A stretch of 64,000 bases of DNA from Kushneria konosiri. GTDB lineage: Bacteria > Pseudomonadota > Gammaproteobacteria > Pseudomonadales > Halomonadaceae. The number at the start of each line of letters is the position of its first letter. Position 1 is the first letter of the stretch. The DNA lies in the NCBI RefSeq assembly GCF_002155145.1, contig NZ_CP021323.1, positions 434,001-498,000 of the forward strand. Reading direction: 5' to 3'. This document shows, in pieces, positions 42,976 to 52,960 of this stretch. A program made the position numbers and the translations under genes. Below the pieces are notes generated by a model. The model saw only the letters and a list, made by a program, of their open reading frames with translations. It was not told the DNA's origin and did no database searches.

Positions 42976-44475
42976 TCAGTGACCGCCCGGTTCTATAATG
43001 CCATCGGTCTTGTCGTGTACCCCGAAGCGGTCGACCATGGTCTGACTGGCTTCATTGAGCCCGATCACCTCGACATCGGTGCCTTCTCGACGAAATTTCA
43101 TGACGATTCGGTCCAGTACTTCCACCGCCGTGACGTCCCAGAAATGGGCGTGCGTCACGTTGATGCAGACCCGATCAACCCCTTCCTTGACGTCAAAGGC
43201 ATCGGCAAAGCGGGTCGTCGAGGCGAAAAAGACCTGACCGCGCACGTGATAATCACGTTGCCGAGAGCCTTCCTGTTCGGTCATCACGCTGTCGACCTGC
43301 AGAATGCGACCGATCTTGTTGGCAAAGAAAAGGGCCGCCAGCAGCACACCGACCAGCACGCCCATGGCCAGATTATGGGTGGCCACGGTCACGGCCACTG
43401 TCGCCAGCATGACGATGTTGGTGGTCAGCGGCTTTTTGGGCAGATCACGAATCGACCCCCAGTCAAAGGTACCGATCGAAACCATGATCATGACCGCCAC
43501 CAGCGCGGCCATCGGAATCTGCGCCACCCAGGGGCCCAGAAAGACCACCAGAATCAAAAGCCCCACACCGGCTGTCATGGTCGAAAGCCTTGTCCGGCCG
43601 CCGGATTTTACGTTGATGACGGTCTGGCCGATCATGGCACAGCCGGCCATGCCACCCAGAAAACCGGTCGCCACATTGGCAATCCCCTGGCCTCGGCATT
43701 CACGATTCTTGTCGCTGGACGTATCGGTCAGATCATCGACAATCGTGGCGGTCATCATCGACTCCAGAAGCCCGACCATCGACAGGGTCAGGGCATAGGG
43801 GAAGATGATCATGAGCGTGTCGAGGTTGAGCGGAATATCAGGAATCAGAAAGACCGGCAGGCTGTCCGGCAGATTGCCCATGTCGCCCACGGTGCGCACA
43901 TCAAGACCAAAGATCATCGCCACGGCCGTCATCAGCACAATACAGACCATCGGCGAGGGGATAACCTTGCCCATTTTCGGCACATACGGAAAAAGATAAA
44001 TGATGCCCAGGCCCCCCAGCATGATGGCATAGACCGTCAGCGTGGCATTGGCGCCCGTAATCTCTGGCAGCTGCGCCATGAAGATCAAAATGGCGAGCGC
44101 GTTGACGAAGCCGACCACCACCGAGCGGGAGACAAAGCGCATCAGATTGGCCAGTTTCAGATAGCCCCAGAGGATCTGCAAAAGTCCGGTCAGGATGGTC
44201 GCCGCCAGCAGATATTCAAGGCCGTGATCCCGCACCAGGGTCACCATCAAAAGTGCCATGGCACCGGTGGCCGCCGAAATCATCGCCGGCCGGCCACCGG
44301 TAATCGAGATCACCACCGCCATCGAAAAGGACGCATACAGCCCGACCTGAGGGTCAACGCCTGCGATGATCGAAAAGGCGATCGCCTCGGGGATCAGCGC
44401 CAGCGCCACCACCAGCCCCGACAACACATCAGGACGTATATTGGACAACCAGTTTTGTTTTATTGAGCCTCTCAT
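42976..44475 (-). CDS. SulP family anion transporter with STAS domain
   Basis: A 499-aa inner-membrane transporter. The SulP signature region [21 protein letters not shown] starts near residue 22 (quoted here in part as [17 protein letters not shown]), about 10-14 hydrophobic segments follow, with [20 protein letters not shown] in the middle, and a short C-terminal STAS domain ([20 protein letters not shown]). Sulfate and bicarbonate (BicA-like) are both possible substrates. The ATG at 44475 is preceded by AGGGA at nine bases; a GTG two codons earlier is an alternative. A 650-base non-coding region lies upstream. Confidence 0.85.
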   Translation of the reverse strand: MRGSIKQNWLSNIRPDVLSGLVVALALIPEAIAFSIIAGVDPQVGLYASFSMAVVISITGGRPAMISAATGAMALLMVTLVRDHGLEYLLAATILTGLLQILWGYLKLANLMRFVSRSVVVGFVNALAILIFMAQLPEITGANATLTVYAIMLGGLGIIYLFPYVPKMGKVIPSPMVCIVLMTAVAMIFGLDVRTVGDMGNLPDSLPVFLIPDIPLNLDTLMIIFPYALTLSMVGLLESMMTATIVDDLTDTSSDKNRECRGQGIANVATGFLGGMAGCAMIGQTVINVKSGGRTRLSTMTAGVGLLILVVFLGPWVAQIPMAALVAVMIMVSIGTFDWGSIRDLPKKPLTTNIVMLATVAVTVATHNLAMGVLVGVLLAALFFANKIGRILQVDSVMTEQEGSRQRDYHVRGQVFFASTTRFADAFDVKEGVDRVCINVTHAHFWDVTAVEVLDRIVMKFRREGTDVEVIGLNEASQTMVDRFGVHDKTDGIIEPGGH

Positions 44476-44481
44476 GCTCAC

Positions 44482-45038
44482 TCTTCCCTTTCACGGTTAA
44501 AAATTCATGATGCCCCCATGGGGCAAGCGAGTGCTGCCGGCGCTCAAACATCGCGCGCCGGGCGAAAAAACGGATGACCTGTCATGTCACGATGGTTGTC
44601 TACATACCATGAACATGTCTGGCGACTTGCGCCGAAAAACGATCAGTGACTGCATCGATACCATGCTCCCTTTTGAATCAGGACATGACAGGCCGGCCAC
44701 GGGTAACGGACGAGCCTCTAGCGACACCATCATTTCATTTAAAACGACATACGGGGGTTTGACGCCGGAGACGTCACGACAAAAGCACTCGTGCGAGCGC
44801 ACCGCTCGGGTGAGCGGAGATCCCTGAAAGGCTCAGGGCGGCGTGGAACGCCAGGGGGTCGTGACAGGCATCGAGATCATTGCTGCAACTCATCAAGAAG
44901 GTCGTTGATTGCGGCGCAGTTTAACAGCCGAAGCGTCATCATGCATCCCGCAATGGGCATGTTATGCTGCAGGCATTTGTCTTCAAGAAGATGACGGCGG
45001 CTGGACATCCGGACCTTGCATCACGCCCCCAATGTCAC
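44482..45038. other. long non-coding region upstream of the SulP gene
   Basis: About 560 bases with no credible gene; short open frames lack ribosome sites and family features. It contains the putative structured RNA at 44773-44865 and a small hairpin TGCCCC/GGGGCA (44511-44525) just before the SulP gene, with an A-run on the proximal side (TTTTTAA when read leftward). Confidence 0.4.
44773..44865. ncRNA. candidate structured RNA upstream of the SulP gene
   Basis: GTCACGAC at 44773 pairs perfectly with GTCGTGAC at 44858. Inside this closing stem are GCAC-TC-GTGC, CCGCTC-GGGT-GAGCGG, CCCTGA-5-TCAGGG and GGCGT-3-ACGCC. CGAGCG/CGCTCG (44794-44808) competes with the CCGCTC/GAGCGG hairpin (44802-44817), so two exclusive folds are possible. 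I do not recognise a known riboswitch or sRNA. Strand is not determined; leftward it would be in a long SulP leader. Confidence 0.35.
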
Positions 45039-45071
45039 AAAAAGGGCCGCGAACTGCAGGGTTCGCGGCCC
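45039..45071 (-). terminator. rho-independent terminator of the YceI gene
   Basis: Stem GGGCCGCGAAC/GTTCGCGGCCC (11 bp), six-base loop, five Ts reading leftward, 55 bases past the stop. Confidence 0.85.
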
Positions 45072-45125
45072 AAAGGATCAGACGTCACGGACGTCATATT
45101 CCCGATGGCAGGAAAGTAGCCGGTC

Positions 45126-45755
45126 TTATTCGGGGACGAATTCCGCCTCGATCTGCAGCTTGACCTCGTCACTGATGCCCTGCTGATCACCTTCCGGCAT
45201 CAGGTAATTGATGGCAAAGTCGCTGCGCTTGATGGTGGCTTCGCCGTTGAAACCGATATGGTATTTCTTGTCGAAGGCGTAAACGCCCCCTCGATTGAAC
45301 TCGGCCTCGATCTCGACCGGATGGGTCTGACCGTTGAGGGAAAGATCACCGATGATGGTGGCCTCATCATCGCCGTCAAGCTCGATGTTTGTGGAGGTAA
45401 AGGTCGCCGTAGGATGCTTGCTGCTATTAAAGAATTTCTCGCCCTGAAGGTGCTCGCTCAAATCACTGCCGGTCAGCACCCTGTTCAGCGGTATCTCGAT
45501 TTTCAGGTTGCTGTCGGCCGGATCCTCACCGAGTCTGAGTGAGCCGGACAGATCCACGAACTGGCCTTCATAGTGTGAAAAGCCGTAATGATCCACACCC
45601 CAGGTGATCTTGGAATGCAGCGGATCAATGGTGTAATTGCCGGCCGGAACATCGTTGATGTTGTCGGTTTCAGGCGTCTGCTGATCCGCCATGGCCGGTG
45701 CGATGTTCAGCATCCCTGCCAGCACGGCAGCACTCAATGCGGTCTTCTTTAGCAC
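45126..45755 (-). CDS. YceI family periplasmic lipid-binding protein
   Basis: A 209-aa exported lipocalin-like protein with a signal peptide ending near IAPAMADQ. YceI features: YTIDPLHSKITWGVDHYGFS after the signal, LKIEIPLNRVLTGSD, FFNSSKHPTATFTS, and GDLSLNGQTHPVEIEAEF. Family members bind isoprenoid or fatty amide lipids in a beta-barrel. The start is GTG at 45755, with GGGAG eight bases upstream. Likely monocistronic. Confidence 0.9.
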   Translation of the reverse strand: MLKKTALSAAVLAGMLNIAPAMADQQTPETDNINDVPAGNYTIDPLHSKITWGVDHYGFSHYEGQFVDLSGSLRLGEDPADSNLKIEIPLNRVLTGSDLSEHLQGEKFFNSSKHPTATFTSTNIELDGDDEATIIGDLSLNGQTHPVEIEAEFNRGGVYAFDKKYHIGFNGEATIKRSDFAINYLMPEGDQQGISDEVKLQIEAEFVPE

Positions 45756-45850
45756 GTGACACTCTCCCTGGATAATCCTTGAAACGACGTTTCACAGCAT
45801 AGGTTAAACCGGACATTCCTGCGGCCTGATTTCAGATTTGACACAGACGA

Positions 45851-46606
45851 TCATGAGCCCGAGTGATGACGCATCTGCTCAAAGATTTTGGTGATCTCCA
45901 GCGGCAGTGGAAACACGATGGTCGAGGCATTCTTGTTGCTCATGTCGCTCATGGTCTGCAGATAGCGAAGCTGCAGGGCGGCCGGGTTTTTGGACATGAT
46001 CTCGGCGGCTTCCACCAGCTTTTCGGAAGCCTGCATCTCCCCTTCTGCCGCGATGATCTTGGCCCGACGCTCGCGTTCTGCCTCGGCCTGTCGTGCGATG
46101 GCGCGCACCATATCCTCGCTGATGTCGACCTGTTTGATCTCGACGTTGGAGACCTTGATCCCCCAGGCTTCCGTCTGCTGATCGAGAATGGTCTGAATAT
46201 CATCATTAAGACGATCCCGCTCGGAAAGCATCTCGTCGAGATCGTGCTTGCCCAGTACCGAACGCAGCGTGGTCTGGGCGATCTGACTGGTGGCCATGCC
46301 GTAGTTTTCGATCTGGATAATGGCACGCTCGGGATCAACCACCTTGAAATAGACGACCGCGTTGACCCGCACCGTGACATTGTCGCGCGAGATGACGTCC
46401 TGCCCCGGCACATCCAGCGTCACCGTACGTAGATCCACAATCTCCATTTTCTGAATCACGGGAATAATGAAGAAGAGCCCGGGCCCCTTGACGCCCTGAA
46501 AGCGTCCCAGAAAGAACACCACCCCGCGCTTGTATTCCGGCAGCACCTTCACCGAGGCGGCAAGAATGAAAACAACAACAACAATGGGAATCAGATAGGT
46601 GAGCAT
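45851..46606 (-). CDS. slipin (stomatin-like SPFH protein)
   Basis: A 251-aa membrane-anchored SPFH protein. One N-terminal membrane helix ([16 protein letters not shown]) precedes [20 protein letters not shown] and the prohibitin-homology domain; a coiled coil rich in Glu, Ala and Arg ([20 protein letters not shown]) is near residue 175. Such proteins form membrane microdomain scaffolds. It is the second gene after an NfeD-type gene with 30 bases between, the conserved slipin-NfeD pair. Confidence 0.9.
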   Translation of the reverse strand: MLTYLIPIVVVVFILAASVKVLPEYKRGVVFFLGRFQGVKGPGLFFIIPVIQKMEIVDLRTVTLDVPGQDVISRDNVTVRVNAVVYFKVVDPERAIIQIENYGMATSQIAQTTLRSVLGKHDLDEMLSERDRLNDDIQTILDQQTEAWGIKVSNVEIKQVDISEDMVRAIARQAEAERERRAKIIAAEGEMQASEKLVEAAEIMSKNPAALQLRYLQTMSDMSNKNASTIVFPLPLEITKIFEQMRHHSGS

Positions 46607-46636
46607 GCGACGTCTCCCTGACAGGGCCTGATAGGC

Positions 46637-47215
46637 TTATTCATGCGTGGATGTTGCATCGTTTGTGGTGGCCGGCGCCTCGTGCTCGAGGACCAGCACA
46701 AGGCCATGCACGTCGCTGACGCGGCGACGCTCTCCTTCTGCCACGGGGGTAGTGCTGCGCGCCTGCCACCGCTCGCCCTTCACTCGGGCATAGCCGTGAT
46801 AGTCACCCTGATGGTGTTCGGTGAACTGACGAGTAGCTTCGGCCACGGCGCCGATGACCTCCTCGCGCCCGCCCATCGGCGTGATATGTCGAAAGCGCAA
46901 AAAGCGCATCACGACCCATAGCAAAAAGCCCCCCAGCAGCAGGGCCGCCGCGATGACCATGGCCATTCCCAGCACGCTGTCGCCTCCGGGCAAAAGGCCT
47001 GCGTTGACCATCATCGACGCCCCGATAACAAAGACCAGAAGCCCAAGAAGGCCCACGACACCAAAGGTTGGGGTCACGGCCTCAATGCCGATCAGCAAAA
47101 GACCCAGCAACACGATTAAAACCCCGTCCTCGACGGCCAGCGGTGTCGCCGCCCAGGCAGGCAATGCGACCAGCGACAGTGAAAGAAACATCAGTATGCG
47201 GGATGAAGGAGTCAT
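46637..47215 (-). CDS. NfeD-type membrane protein
   Basis: A 192-aa protein: signal/TM1, then three more hydrophobic segments (VLIVLLGLLLIGIEAVTPTF, then LLGLLVFVIGASMMV and MAMVIAAALLLGGFLLWVVM), then a C-terminal OB-fold (GYARVKGERWQARS) as in short NfeD proteins. It lacks the serine-protease domain of long NfeD. It works with the slipin next door, probably in membrane-domain quality control. The ATG at 47215 follows GGGGGA. Confidence 0.83.
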   Translation of the reverse strand: MTPSSRILMFLSLSLVALPAWAATPLAVEDGVLIVLLGLLLIGIEAVTPTFGVVGLLGLLVFVIGASMMVNAGLLPGGDSVLGMAMVIAAALLLGGFLLWVVMRFLRFRHITPMGGREEVIGAVAEATRQFTEHHQGDYHGYARVKGERWQARSTTPVAEGERRRVSDVHGLVLVLEHEAPATTNDATSTHE

Positions 47216-47442
47216 AAAATCCCCCGGCAGACGCGCTGCATCAGACATCATTGATTAGCAGGATACACCCGCTATCGTCCGCCCGCCTGAACGAATGCCC
47301 GCGGTCTGGGCATTGTGCAGACACGACCGGATCGAAGCGCAGCGGCCTTGCACGCCTGAGACGCGCGAATCGGCCTAATCAGCAGAGCACCAAATGCGCT
47401 AGCGTCCGTCCCACTCCATTAAACCTGAATTATGGAAAGCTT

Positions 47443-48195
47443 ATGCAACCGCGGATAGATGTACTGTGGACAGGCGGCTGGGATTCAACCTATCGGGTGC
47501 TTTCGGCGGCGATGGTCGATCAAAGGACGGTTGTCCCACATTACATCGTCGACCTGGGACGCGGCTCCAGTCTGCGCGAACTGCAGGCCATTTCAGAGGT
47601 ACGCGCGGCGCTGAACAGTATCGATCCGGAAGCCGCCGCCCGAATCGAGCCGCTGCGGATCACGCCGGTCACCGAAATTGTGGAGGATCATGAGCTGAGC
47701 GCGGCGTATCACCGGCTAACGCAGCAGGCCCATCTGGGCAGTCAGTATGACTGGCTGGCCCGCTATGCCAAAAGCGAAGACCTTCATCATCTGGAGCTGA
47801 GCGTCCACGTCGATGACAAGGCCTATCACTTTTTGAAGGGCCGAGTGGTCGCTACCGAAGAAGGCAGCTGGACCTTCGATGAACGCGTCGATACCGATGA
47901 GGCCATTTTCCGCTTTTTCGACTTCCCGCTGCTGGAGATTTCCAAGACGCAGATGAAAGCCGAGGCCGAACGCTACGGTTTTATCGAGGCACTGGAGAAG
48001 TCCTGGTTCTGCTATAGCCCGATCGATCAGGCGCCCTGCGGACTCTGTAACCCGTGCCGCTATACCATCGAGGAAGGCATGGAATACCGCCTGCCGACAA
48101 AGGCGCTGCGCCGCCATCGCACCCGACACCTGCGACGTGTCGCCAGAGCGCCAAGAGCCCTATGGCGCCGGGCAGCGCGTGCCCTCTCATCCTGA
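47443..48195 (+). CDS. QueC-like PP-loop ATPase with zinc-binding Cys cluster
   Basis: A 250-aa protein of the 7-cyano-7-deazaguanine synthase (QueC) superfamily. The PP-loop is VLWTGGWDSTYRVL at the N-terminus (SGGxDS with Thr for Ser). The zinc site CYSPIDQAPCGLCNPC has exactly the C-x8-C-x2-C-x2-C spacing of QueC, near residue 198. The C-terminal 35 residues are extremely rich in Arg and Ala (RHRTRHLRRVARAPRALWRR), unlike QueC. No queD, queE, queF or modification genes are near, so its substrate is unknown. The ATG at 47443 is preceded by GGAAA; a longer frame to 47251 lacks support. Confidence 0.75.
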   Translation: MQPRIDVLWTGGWDSTYRVLSAAMVDQRTVVPHYIVDLGRGSSLRELQAISEVRAALNSIDPEAAARIEPLRITPVTEIVEDHELSAAYHRLTQQAHLGSQYDWLARYAKSEDLHHLELSVHVDDKAYHFLKGRVVATEEGSWTFDERVDTDEAIFRFFDFPLLEISKTQMKAEAERYGFIEALEKSWFCYSPIDQAPCGLCNPCRYTIEEGMEYRLPTKALRRHRTRHLRRVARAPRALWRRAARALSS

Positions 48196-48232
48196 CAAGC
48201 CCTGCGCCGGTACGATCCGGCAGTAGCATCGG

Positions 48233-49414
48233 CTAGATCAGCGCCTTCACGGCACGCTCCACTCCGCGCAGCTCGGCCAGTCCCTTGAGCCGTCCGATCA
48301 GCGGATAGCCGGGGTTGGTCTGTCGTGCCCTGTCGTCACAGAGCTGGTGGCCGTGGTCGGGCCGCATCGGCAGTCGGGCGCCACCGTTTTCGGCGCGGCG
48401 GCGCTCCTCGCTCACCAGCTCGCGTATCACCCCAACCATGTCGACATCGCCGTCCAGATGCTCCGCCTCGATAAAGCTTGAAGGGTCGTGGGCATCACGC
48501 CGTGTGGCGCGCAGATGAATGAAGTGAATGTGCGGGGCAAACTCGCGCGCCATGGCCACAAGGTCGTTATCTTCACGCACCCCATAGGAGCCGGTGCAAA
48601 AGGTCAGGCCGTTGGCCGGACTTCGCACCTGCTCCAGCACCCAGCGGGCATCCTCGGCGGTCGAGACAATCCGTGGCAGCCCCAGCAGCGGGCGCGGCGG
48701 GTCATCCGGATGCACCGCCAGGCGTATCCCCAGCCGCTCGGCTACCGGCACGACCTGCTGCAGGAAATGACGATAGTTGTCCCGCAGCCGGTTTTCATCG
48801 ATGGCCTCATAGGCCTTTAAATGCTCGAGAAACTGCGACAGCGTGTAGTGCTGGTCTGCCCCCGGTAGCCCGGCAATCAGGGTATCGACCAGCCGTGCGC
48901 GCTCGGTGTCATCCATGCCCTCAAAGCATTGGCGCGCCGCCTCGATCTCGGCCTCGCTATAAAGCGCCTGCGCCCCCGGGCGTTCAAGAATGAACAGCTC
49001 AAAGGCGGCAAAGGCGGTCTGATCAAAGCGCAGGGCGCGCCCGCCGGTGGCGGTGGGCCATTCAAGCTCGGTGCGCGTCCAGTCCAGAATCGGCATGAAG
49101 TTGTAGCACACCGTGTCGATGCCGCAGGCGGCCAGATGTTCAAGCGTTTTGCAGAATACCTTGATGGCGCGGTCGCGGGCTTCGAGGTCCAGCGCCTGCT
49201 TGATCGTCTCCGGCACCGGCACACTTTCCACCACCGACCAGGACAGTCCTGCCGCCTCGATCAGCGCCTTTCGCTCGGCGATTTCCTCGACCGACCAGGG
49301 CGCATCCGGCGCGTGTCCGTGCAGGGCCGTGACAATACCGGTGGCACCAGCCTGACGGATCTCGGGTAGCGTCACCGGGTCATTGGGGCCGAACCAGCGC
49401 CAGGTATGTTCCAT
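48233..49414 (-). CDS. uxuA: mannonate dehydratase (UxuA type)
   Basis: Converts D-mannonate to 2-keto-3-deoxygluconate (KDG). The 393-aa sequence shows [20 protein letters not shown] at the N-terminus, [22 protein letters not shown] (here in two parts: [11 protein letters not shown] and ILDWTRT), [28 protein letters not shown], and MRPDHGHQL with metal-binding His residues. It is the last gene of the manD-dctPQM-uxuB-uxuA operon, 32 bases after uxuB. A second, unrelated mannonate dehydratase (ManD) is encoded at the head of the same operon. Confidence 0.95.
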   Translation of the reverse strand: MEHTWRWFGPNDPVTLPEIRQAGATGIVTALHGHAPDAPWSVEEIAERKALIEAAGLSWSVVESVPVPETIKQALDLEARDRAIKVFCKTLEHLAACGIDTVCYNFMPILDWTRTELEWPTATGGRALRFDQTAFAAFELFILERPGAQALYSEAEIEAARQCFEGMDDTERARLVDTLIAGLPGADQHYTLSQFLEHLKAYEAIDENRLRDNYRHFLQQVVPVAERLGIRLAVHPDDPPRPLLGLPRIVSTAEDARWVLEQVRSPANGLTFCTGSYGVREDNDLVAMAREFAPHIHFIHLRATRRDAHDPSSFIEAEHLDGDVDMVGVIRELVSEERRRAENGGARLPMRPDHGHQLCDDRARQTNPGYPLIGRLKGLAELRGVERAVKALI

Positions 49415-49446
49415 GCCTCTCTCCTGTCCCGAATCCTGAAGGTCTG

Positions 49447-50946
49447 TTAGATGGTTGCCAGATGCTGCTCGAGGGCGGCGCGCATACCGAGCTGTTCGAT
49501 GGATGAAAGCGCCTTTTGTACCTGCTCTCCAAAACGCGGCGCACTGACCAGCGATGGTGAAAAGATCGCCTCGATGCCCATGACGGCCGCCGCTCGATCA
49601 ACGCTTTTTTCATGGGCATGGCACTGCGCCAATTGATCCGCCATCGGGTCGCTGACCGGATAGGCCCGGCCCTGCTCGTCCACGCCGCGGGTGTAACGAA
49701 TCCAGGCCGCCACGCCGAATACGGTGGCCTTGAGCGCCTGCTCGTCATCGCTGGCGGCCAGGCGCGCCTCGCCACCACGCAGCCAGCGCTGGGGCAGTTT
49801 CTGAGAGCCGTCCATGGCGATCTGATGCAGCCGGTGGCGCAGACTGTCGTTGCCAAAGCGCGCCATGAGGTCGCGGGCATAATCTTCCAGCGAGACACTT
49901 TCCGGCATCGACAGGGTCGGCGCCGCTTCTTCGAGCATGTAGCGGCGCAGGAGCTTTTGCATCAACGGGTCGGTGACCGCCTCAGCCACCGTTTCCAGCC
50001 CCATCAGCGGGCCGGTGTAGGCCAGCAGTGAATGCGCGCCGTTGAGCATGCGAAGCTTCATGGTCTCAAAGGGCGCAACGTCCTCGACCATTTCGACCCC
50101 GGCGTGAGACCAGTCGGGACGCCCCTGCGGGAAATGATCCTCGATCACCCACTGCAGAAAGGCCTCGCTGACCACCGCAGCCGGATCCTCACAGCCAAAC
50201 CGCTGCAAACGACCGAAGGCGTCTTCATCCATCGCCGGCACGATGCGATCCACCATGCTGGAGGGAAAGGCCACCTGCGACTCGATCCACTCGGCAAGCG
50301 CTACATCACGCCGTCTGGCCAGCGCCACCACGGCGCGCCGGGTGCGCTCGCCGTTGTCCGGCATGTTGTCACAGGAGAGCACCGTAAAGGGCGCAAGGCC
50401 GGCCTGGCGGCGCCGGGCGAGCGCCTCGACCAGAATCCCCGGTGCCGTCCGGGGCGCATCATGGTGGGCGATGTCGGCAGCAATGGCCGGATTATCGATC
50501 AACAGCGTGCCTTCACCGGGGCTCAGGTAATAGCCCTTCTCGGTGACGGTCAGGGTCACGATACGGGTATCCGGATCGCTCAGGCGGGCCAGCAGCGCCG
50601 GTAGATCCTCCCCCTGGCGGCCCTGAGCGTCCGTACCGGTAAACAGCGCCTCGCTGATGGCCCGAACCTCGCGCAGGGTGACATGGGCGCGATCGGTATA
50701 TTCGGCCAGATGGTAACGAAAGCCCTGATCACGAAGCGTCTCCCCCAGCGCACGATTACTGCGGAGATTAACGCTGCAGATGCCCCACTCCTGCTCGCCA
50801 CGGGCGATGCACTGCTCCACCACCCGGGCCTGATGCGCCCGATGAAAGGCACCCAGCCCAAAATGCACGATGCCGATGCGCTCGGGCGCGTTGTTTGATG
50901 CGATGTGGACGACATCGATGGCGTCCTGATGGTCGGATGAGCCCAT
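49447..50946 (-). CDS. uxuB: D-mannonate oxidoreductase (fructuronate reductase)
   Basis: Interconverts fructuronate and D-mannonate with NADH. It is a 499-aa member of the mannitol dehydrogenase family: N-terminal [35 protein letters not shown] and, in the C-terminal domain, [18 protein letters not shown] with the catalytic Lys-x4-Asn-x2-His. The ATG at 50946 follows AGGAG. It sits between the TRAP permease gene (46 bases) and uxuA (32 bases). Confidence 0.93.
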   Translation of the reverse strand: MGSSDHQDAIDVVHIASNNAPERIGIVHFGLGAFHRAHQARVVEQCIARGEQEWGICSVNLRSNRALGETLRDQGFRYHLAEYTDRAHVTLREVRAISEALFTGTDAQGRQGEDLPALLARLSDPDTRIVTLTVTEKGYYLSPGEGTLLIDNPAIAADIAHHDAPRTAPGILVEALARRRQAGLAPFTVLSCDNMPDNGERTRRAVVALARRRDVALAEWIESQVAFPSSMVDRIVPAMDEDAFGRLQRFGCEDPAAVVSEAFLQWVIEDHFPQGRPDWSHAGVEMVEDVAPFETMKLRMLNGAHSLLAYTGPLMGLETVAEAVTDPLMQKLLRRYMLEEAAPTLSMPESVSLEDYARDLMARFGNDSLRHRLHQIAMDGSQKLPQRWLRGGEARLAASDDEQALKATVFGVAAWIRYTRGVDEQGRAYPVSDPMADQLAQCHAHEKSVDRAAAVMGIEAIFSPSLVSAPRFGEQVQKALSSIEQLGMRAALEQHLATI

Positions 50947-50991
50947 CACTGTCTCCTTGGTCGTGGCGTCTTTTTGATAGCAGGCGTCACA

Positions 50992-52278
50992 TTACCCTGC
51001 CGGCCCCATCACCAGATTGGGCAGCCACAGCGAAATGGCCGGGATATACATCACCAGCACCAGTACCGCCAGGTTGCACAAAAGAAACGGGATGATGGCG
51101 CGCGCGACCTGACTCATGCGGATCTCGCCGATCCCCGATACCACAAACAGACAAATGCCTACCGGCGGTGTGGTCAGACCGATCATCAGATTCAGGACCG
51201 CCATGATGCCAAAGTGCACCGGATCAACGCCGACGCCGGTCGCCACGCCCAGCAGTGCCGGGAAAAGGATGATCAGCGCTGCGATGGTCTCCATGAAGGT
51301 GCCGACAAACAGCAGGATCAGATTGAGGATCAAGATGACCACCAGCGGGTTGTCGCTGATGCCCAGGATGCCATCGGCAATCATCTGTGGAATGCGTTCG
51401 CTGGTCAGAATCCAGCCAAACAGATTGGCAAGCCCGACCAGCATCATCAGGGCCGCCGAGGTCAGAGCCGCATCGACAAAAAGCCCGGGCAGGTTGCGCC
51501 AGTTCAGCCCCTTGTAAACGAATAGCCCCACCACCAGCGCATAGAGACAGGCCACGATCGAGGCCTCGGTGGGCGTGAAAAAGCCGCCGATGATGCCGTA
51601 GAGGATGATAAACGTCATCAACAGCGCCCAGAACGCGCTCTTGCCCTCGATCAGGATCTCCTTGAGCGTGGCACGCTTTTCCTTGGGATAGCCCCTTTTA
51701 ACCGCCAGCACATAGACGGTAATCATCATCCCCAGCGCCAACAGAATGCCGGGGACGACGCCTGCCATGAACATGCGCCCGACCGAGATACCGGACAGCG
51801 AGCCCACAATGATCATCGGCACGCTGGGGGGAATGATCGGGCCAATCGTTGAAGACGCCGCCGTGACGGCCGCCGCGAAGGGCTTGTCATAGCCGGACTT
51901 CGCCATGCCCGGAATCATGACCGCGCCCACGCTTGCCGCATCGGCCACGGCGGTGCCGGAAATGCCGCCAAAGATCATCGACCCGCCCACGTTGGCCAGT
52001 CCCAGCCCCCCACGAATGTGACCGACCACCGCGTTGGAAAAGCGCACAATGTGCTCGGTGATATTGCCCACGTTCATCAGGTTGCCGGCCAGAATGAAAC
52101 CGGGAATACACAGCAGCACGAACGAGTCCATGCCGGCAAACATGCGCTGGGGCACGATGGTCAGCGGGATGCCGGCGGTAAAGAGATAGGCCGCCGAGGA
52201 GATGCCAAGTGCAAAGGCAATCGGAATACCGGCAAACAGCAGGACAAAAAATACGGCAAACAGCATTAACACTTCCAT
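50992..52278 (-). CDS. TRAP transporter large permease (DctM type)
   Basis: A 428-aa inner-membrane protein with about 12 hydrophobic segments. DctM signature stretches: FGGISGTAVADAASVGAVMI near residue 95, TAASSTIGPIIPPSVPMIIV near 130 and LNLMIGLTTPPVGICLFVVS near the C-terminus. It forms the sodium-driven channel with the small DctQ subunit. GGAGG lies seven bases before the ATG at 52278, and only four bases separate it from dctQ. The substrate is probably a hexuronate or mannonate, judging from the operon. Confidence 0.9.
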   Translation of the reverse strand: MEVLMLFAVFFVLLFAGIPIAFALGISSAAYLFTAGIPLTIVPQRMFAGMDSFVLLCIPGFILAGNLMNVGNITEHIVRFSNAVVGHIRGGLGLANVGGSMIFGGISGTAVADAASVGAVMIPGMAKSGYDKPFAAAVTAASSTIGPIIPPSVPMIIVGSLSGISVGRMFMAGVVPGILLALGMMITVYVLAVKRGYPKEKRATLKEILIEGKSAFWALLMTFIILYGIIGGFFTPTEASIVACLYALVVGLFVYKGLNWRNLPGLFVDAALTSAALMMLVGLANLFGWILTSERIPQMIADGILGISDNPLVVILILNLILLFVGTFMETIAALIILFPALLGVATGVGVDPVHFGIMAVLNLMIGLTTPPVGICLFVVSGIGEIRMSQVARAIIPFLLCNLAVLVLVMYIPAISLWLPNLVMGPAG

Positions 52279-52282
52279 GGTG

Positions 52283-52876
52283 CTACCTCCGCTCGCCGCC
52301 AGGCGCTGCTTTATCGTGACGAGACAGGCCCAAAAGTCCGGCCACGGCTTCAATTGCCCCGATCACGCCGTACAAAATGACCATGCCAAACAGCACCACG
52401 GTGGCGCCGAAGACCCACTGCATCGATACCTTGAGCGCCGGAGACGTCTGAAAGGCGCCGATGCTTGAGTACTGCCAGGCATAAGGCAGGATCAGCCAGG
52501 CAAAGCCGACAAGCACGACGCTGATCAACAGCTGATAAAAGCACGCCCCCCTGACGCCGAAGCGATGATGAAAGAGTTCCAGACTGATGTGCTTGCCACG
52601 GCGCATGACCAGCCCCGCGCTGACGGCAATCATCATGATAAACAGATAGCGCGACAGCTCCTCGGTCCATACCGGCGCTGCTGGCAGAATCAGACGCCCG
52701 AGAATCTGCACGATCACCACGCCGGCAATCGAGATCAGTGTCAGACCGGCGATGGTGGCCAGCAGCCGATCCAGCAGGTTGACCAGGGCACCAAACACGC
52801 CGCCCAATCGCGGCACGCGCCCCAGAACATCAAGCGCCTCCAGTGCATCGCTGGCTCGCTTTTCAGTGTCGCTCAC
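52283..52876 (-). CDS. TRAP transporter small permease (DctQ type)
   Basis: A 197-aa protein with four membrane segments after a 35-residue polar N-terminus. Features: LISIAGVVIVQILGRLI, the conserved VWTEELSRYLFIMMIAVSAG and MRRGKHISLELF, all typical of DctQ. The start is GTG at 52876 with AGGGAG nine bases upstream; the upstream ATG at 52939 begins too early and lacks a site. It bridges binding protein and large permease. Confidence 0.88.
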   Translation of the reverse strand: MSDTEKRASDALEALDVLGRVPRLGGVFGALVNLLDRLLATIAGLTLISIAGVVIVQILGRLILPAAPVWTEELSRYLFIMMIAVSAGLVMRRGKHISLELFHHRFGVRGACFYQLLISVVLVGFAWLILPYAWQYSSIGAFQTSPALKVSMQWVFGATVVLFGMVILYGVIGAIEAVAGLLGLSRHDKAAPGGERR

Positions 52877-52960
52877 GTGGTATGTCTCCCTGCTGCCGTG
52901 CCCCTTTGGCGTTTGCCAAAAGGGCACCAAGGTCATCATTCAAGCCGTGACTGGCGGGGT

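Noticed and set aside
42979-44466. 495-codon open frame on the plus strand, very rich in His, Asp and Gln
   Set aside because: Exact antisense of the SulP transporter gene; composition is what antisense of hydrophobic codons gives.
44507-44827. 106-codon open frame on the plus strand upstream of the SulP gene
   Set aside because: No ribosome site or recognisable domain, and it runs through hairpin-rich sequence.
44852-44870. GGGTCGTGAC resembles part of the ZTP (pfl) riboswitch consensus
   Set aside because: The other conserved parts of that riboswitch are not found downstream, and the next gene is not a purine or one-carbon gene.
48206-48221. Hairpin GCCGG/CCGGC between the QueC-like gene and uxuA
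   Set aside because: Five-base stem without T-run; too weak to call a terminator.
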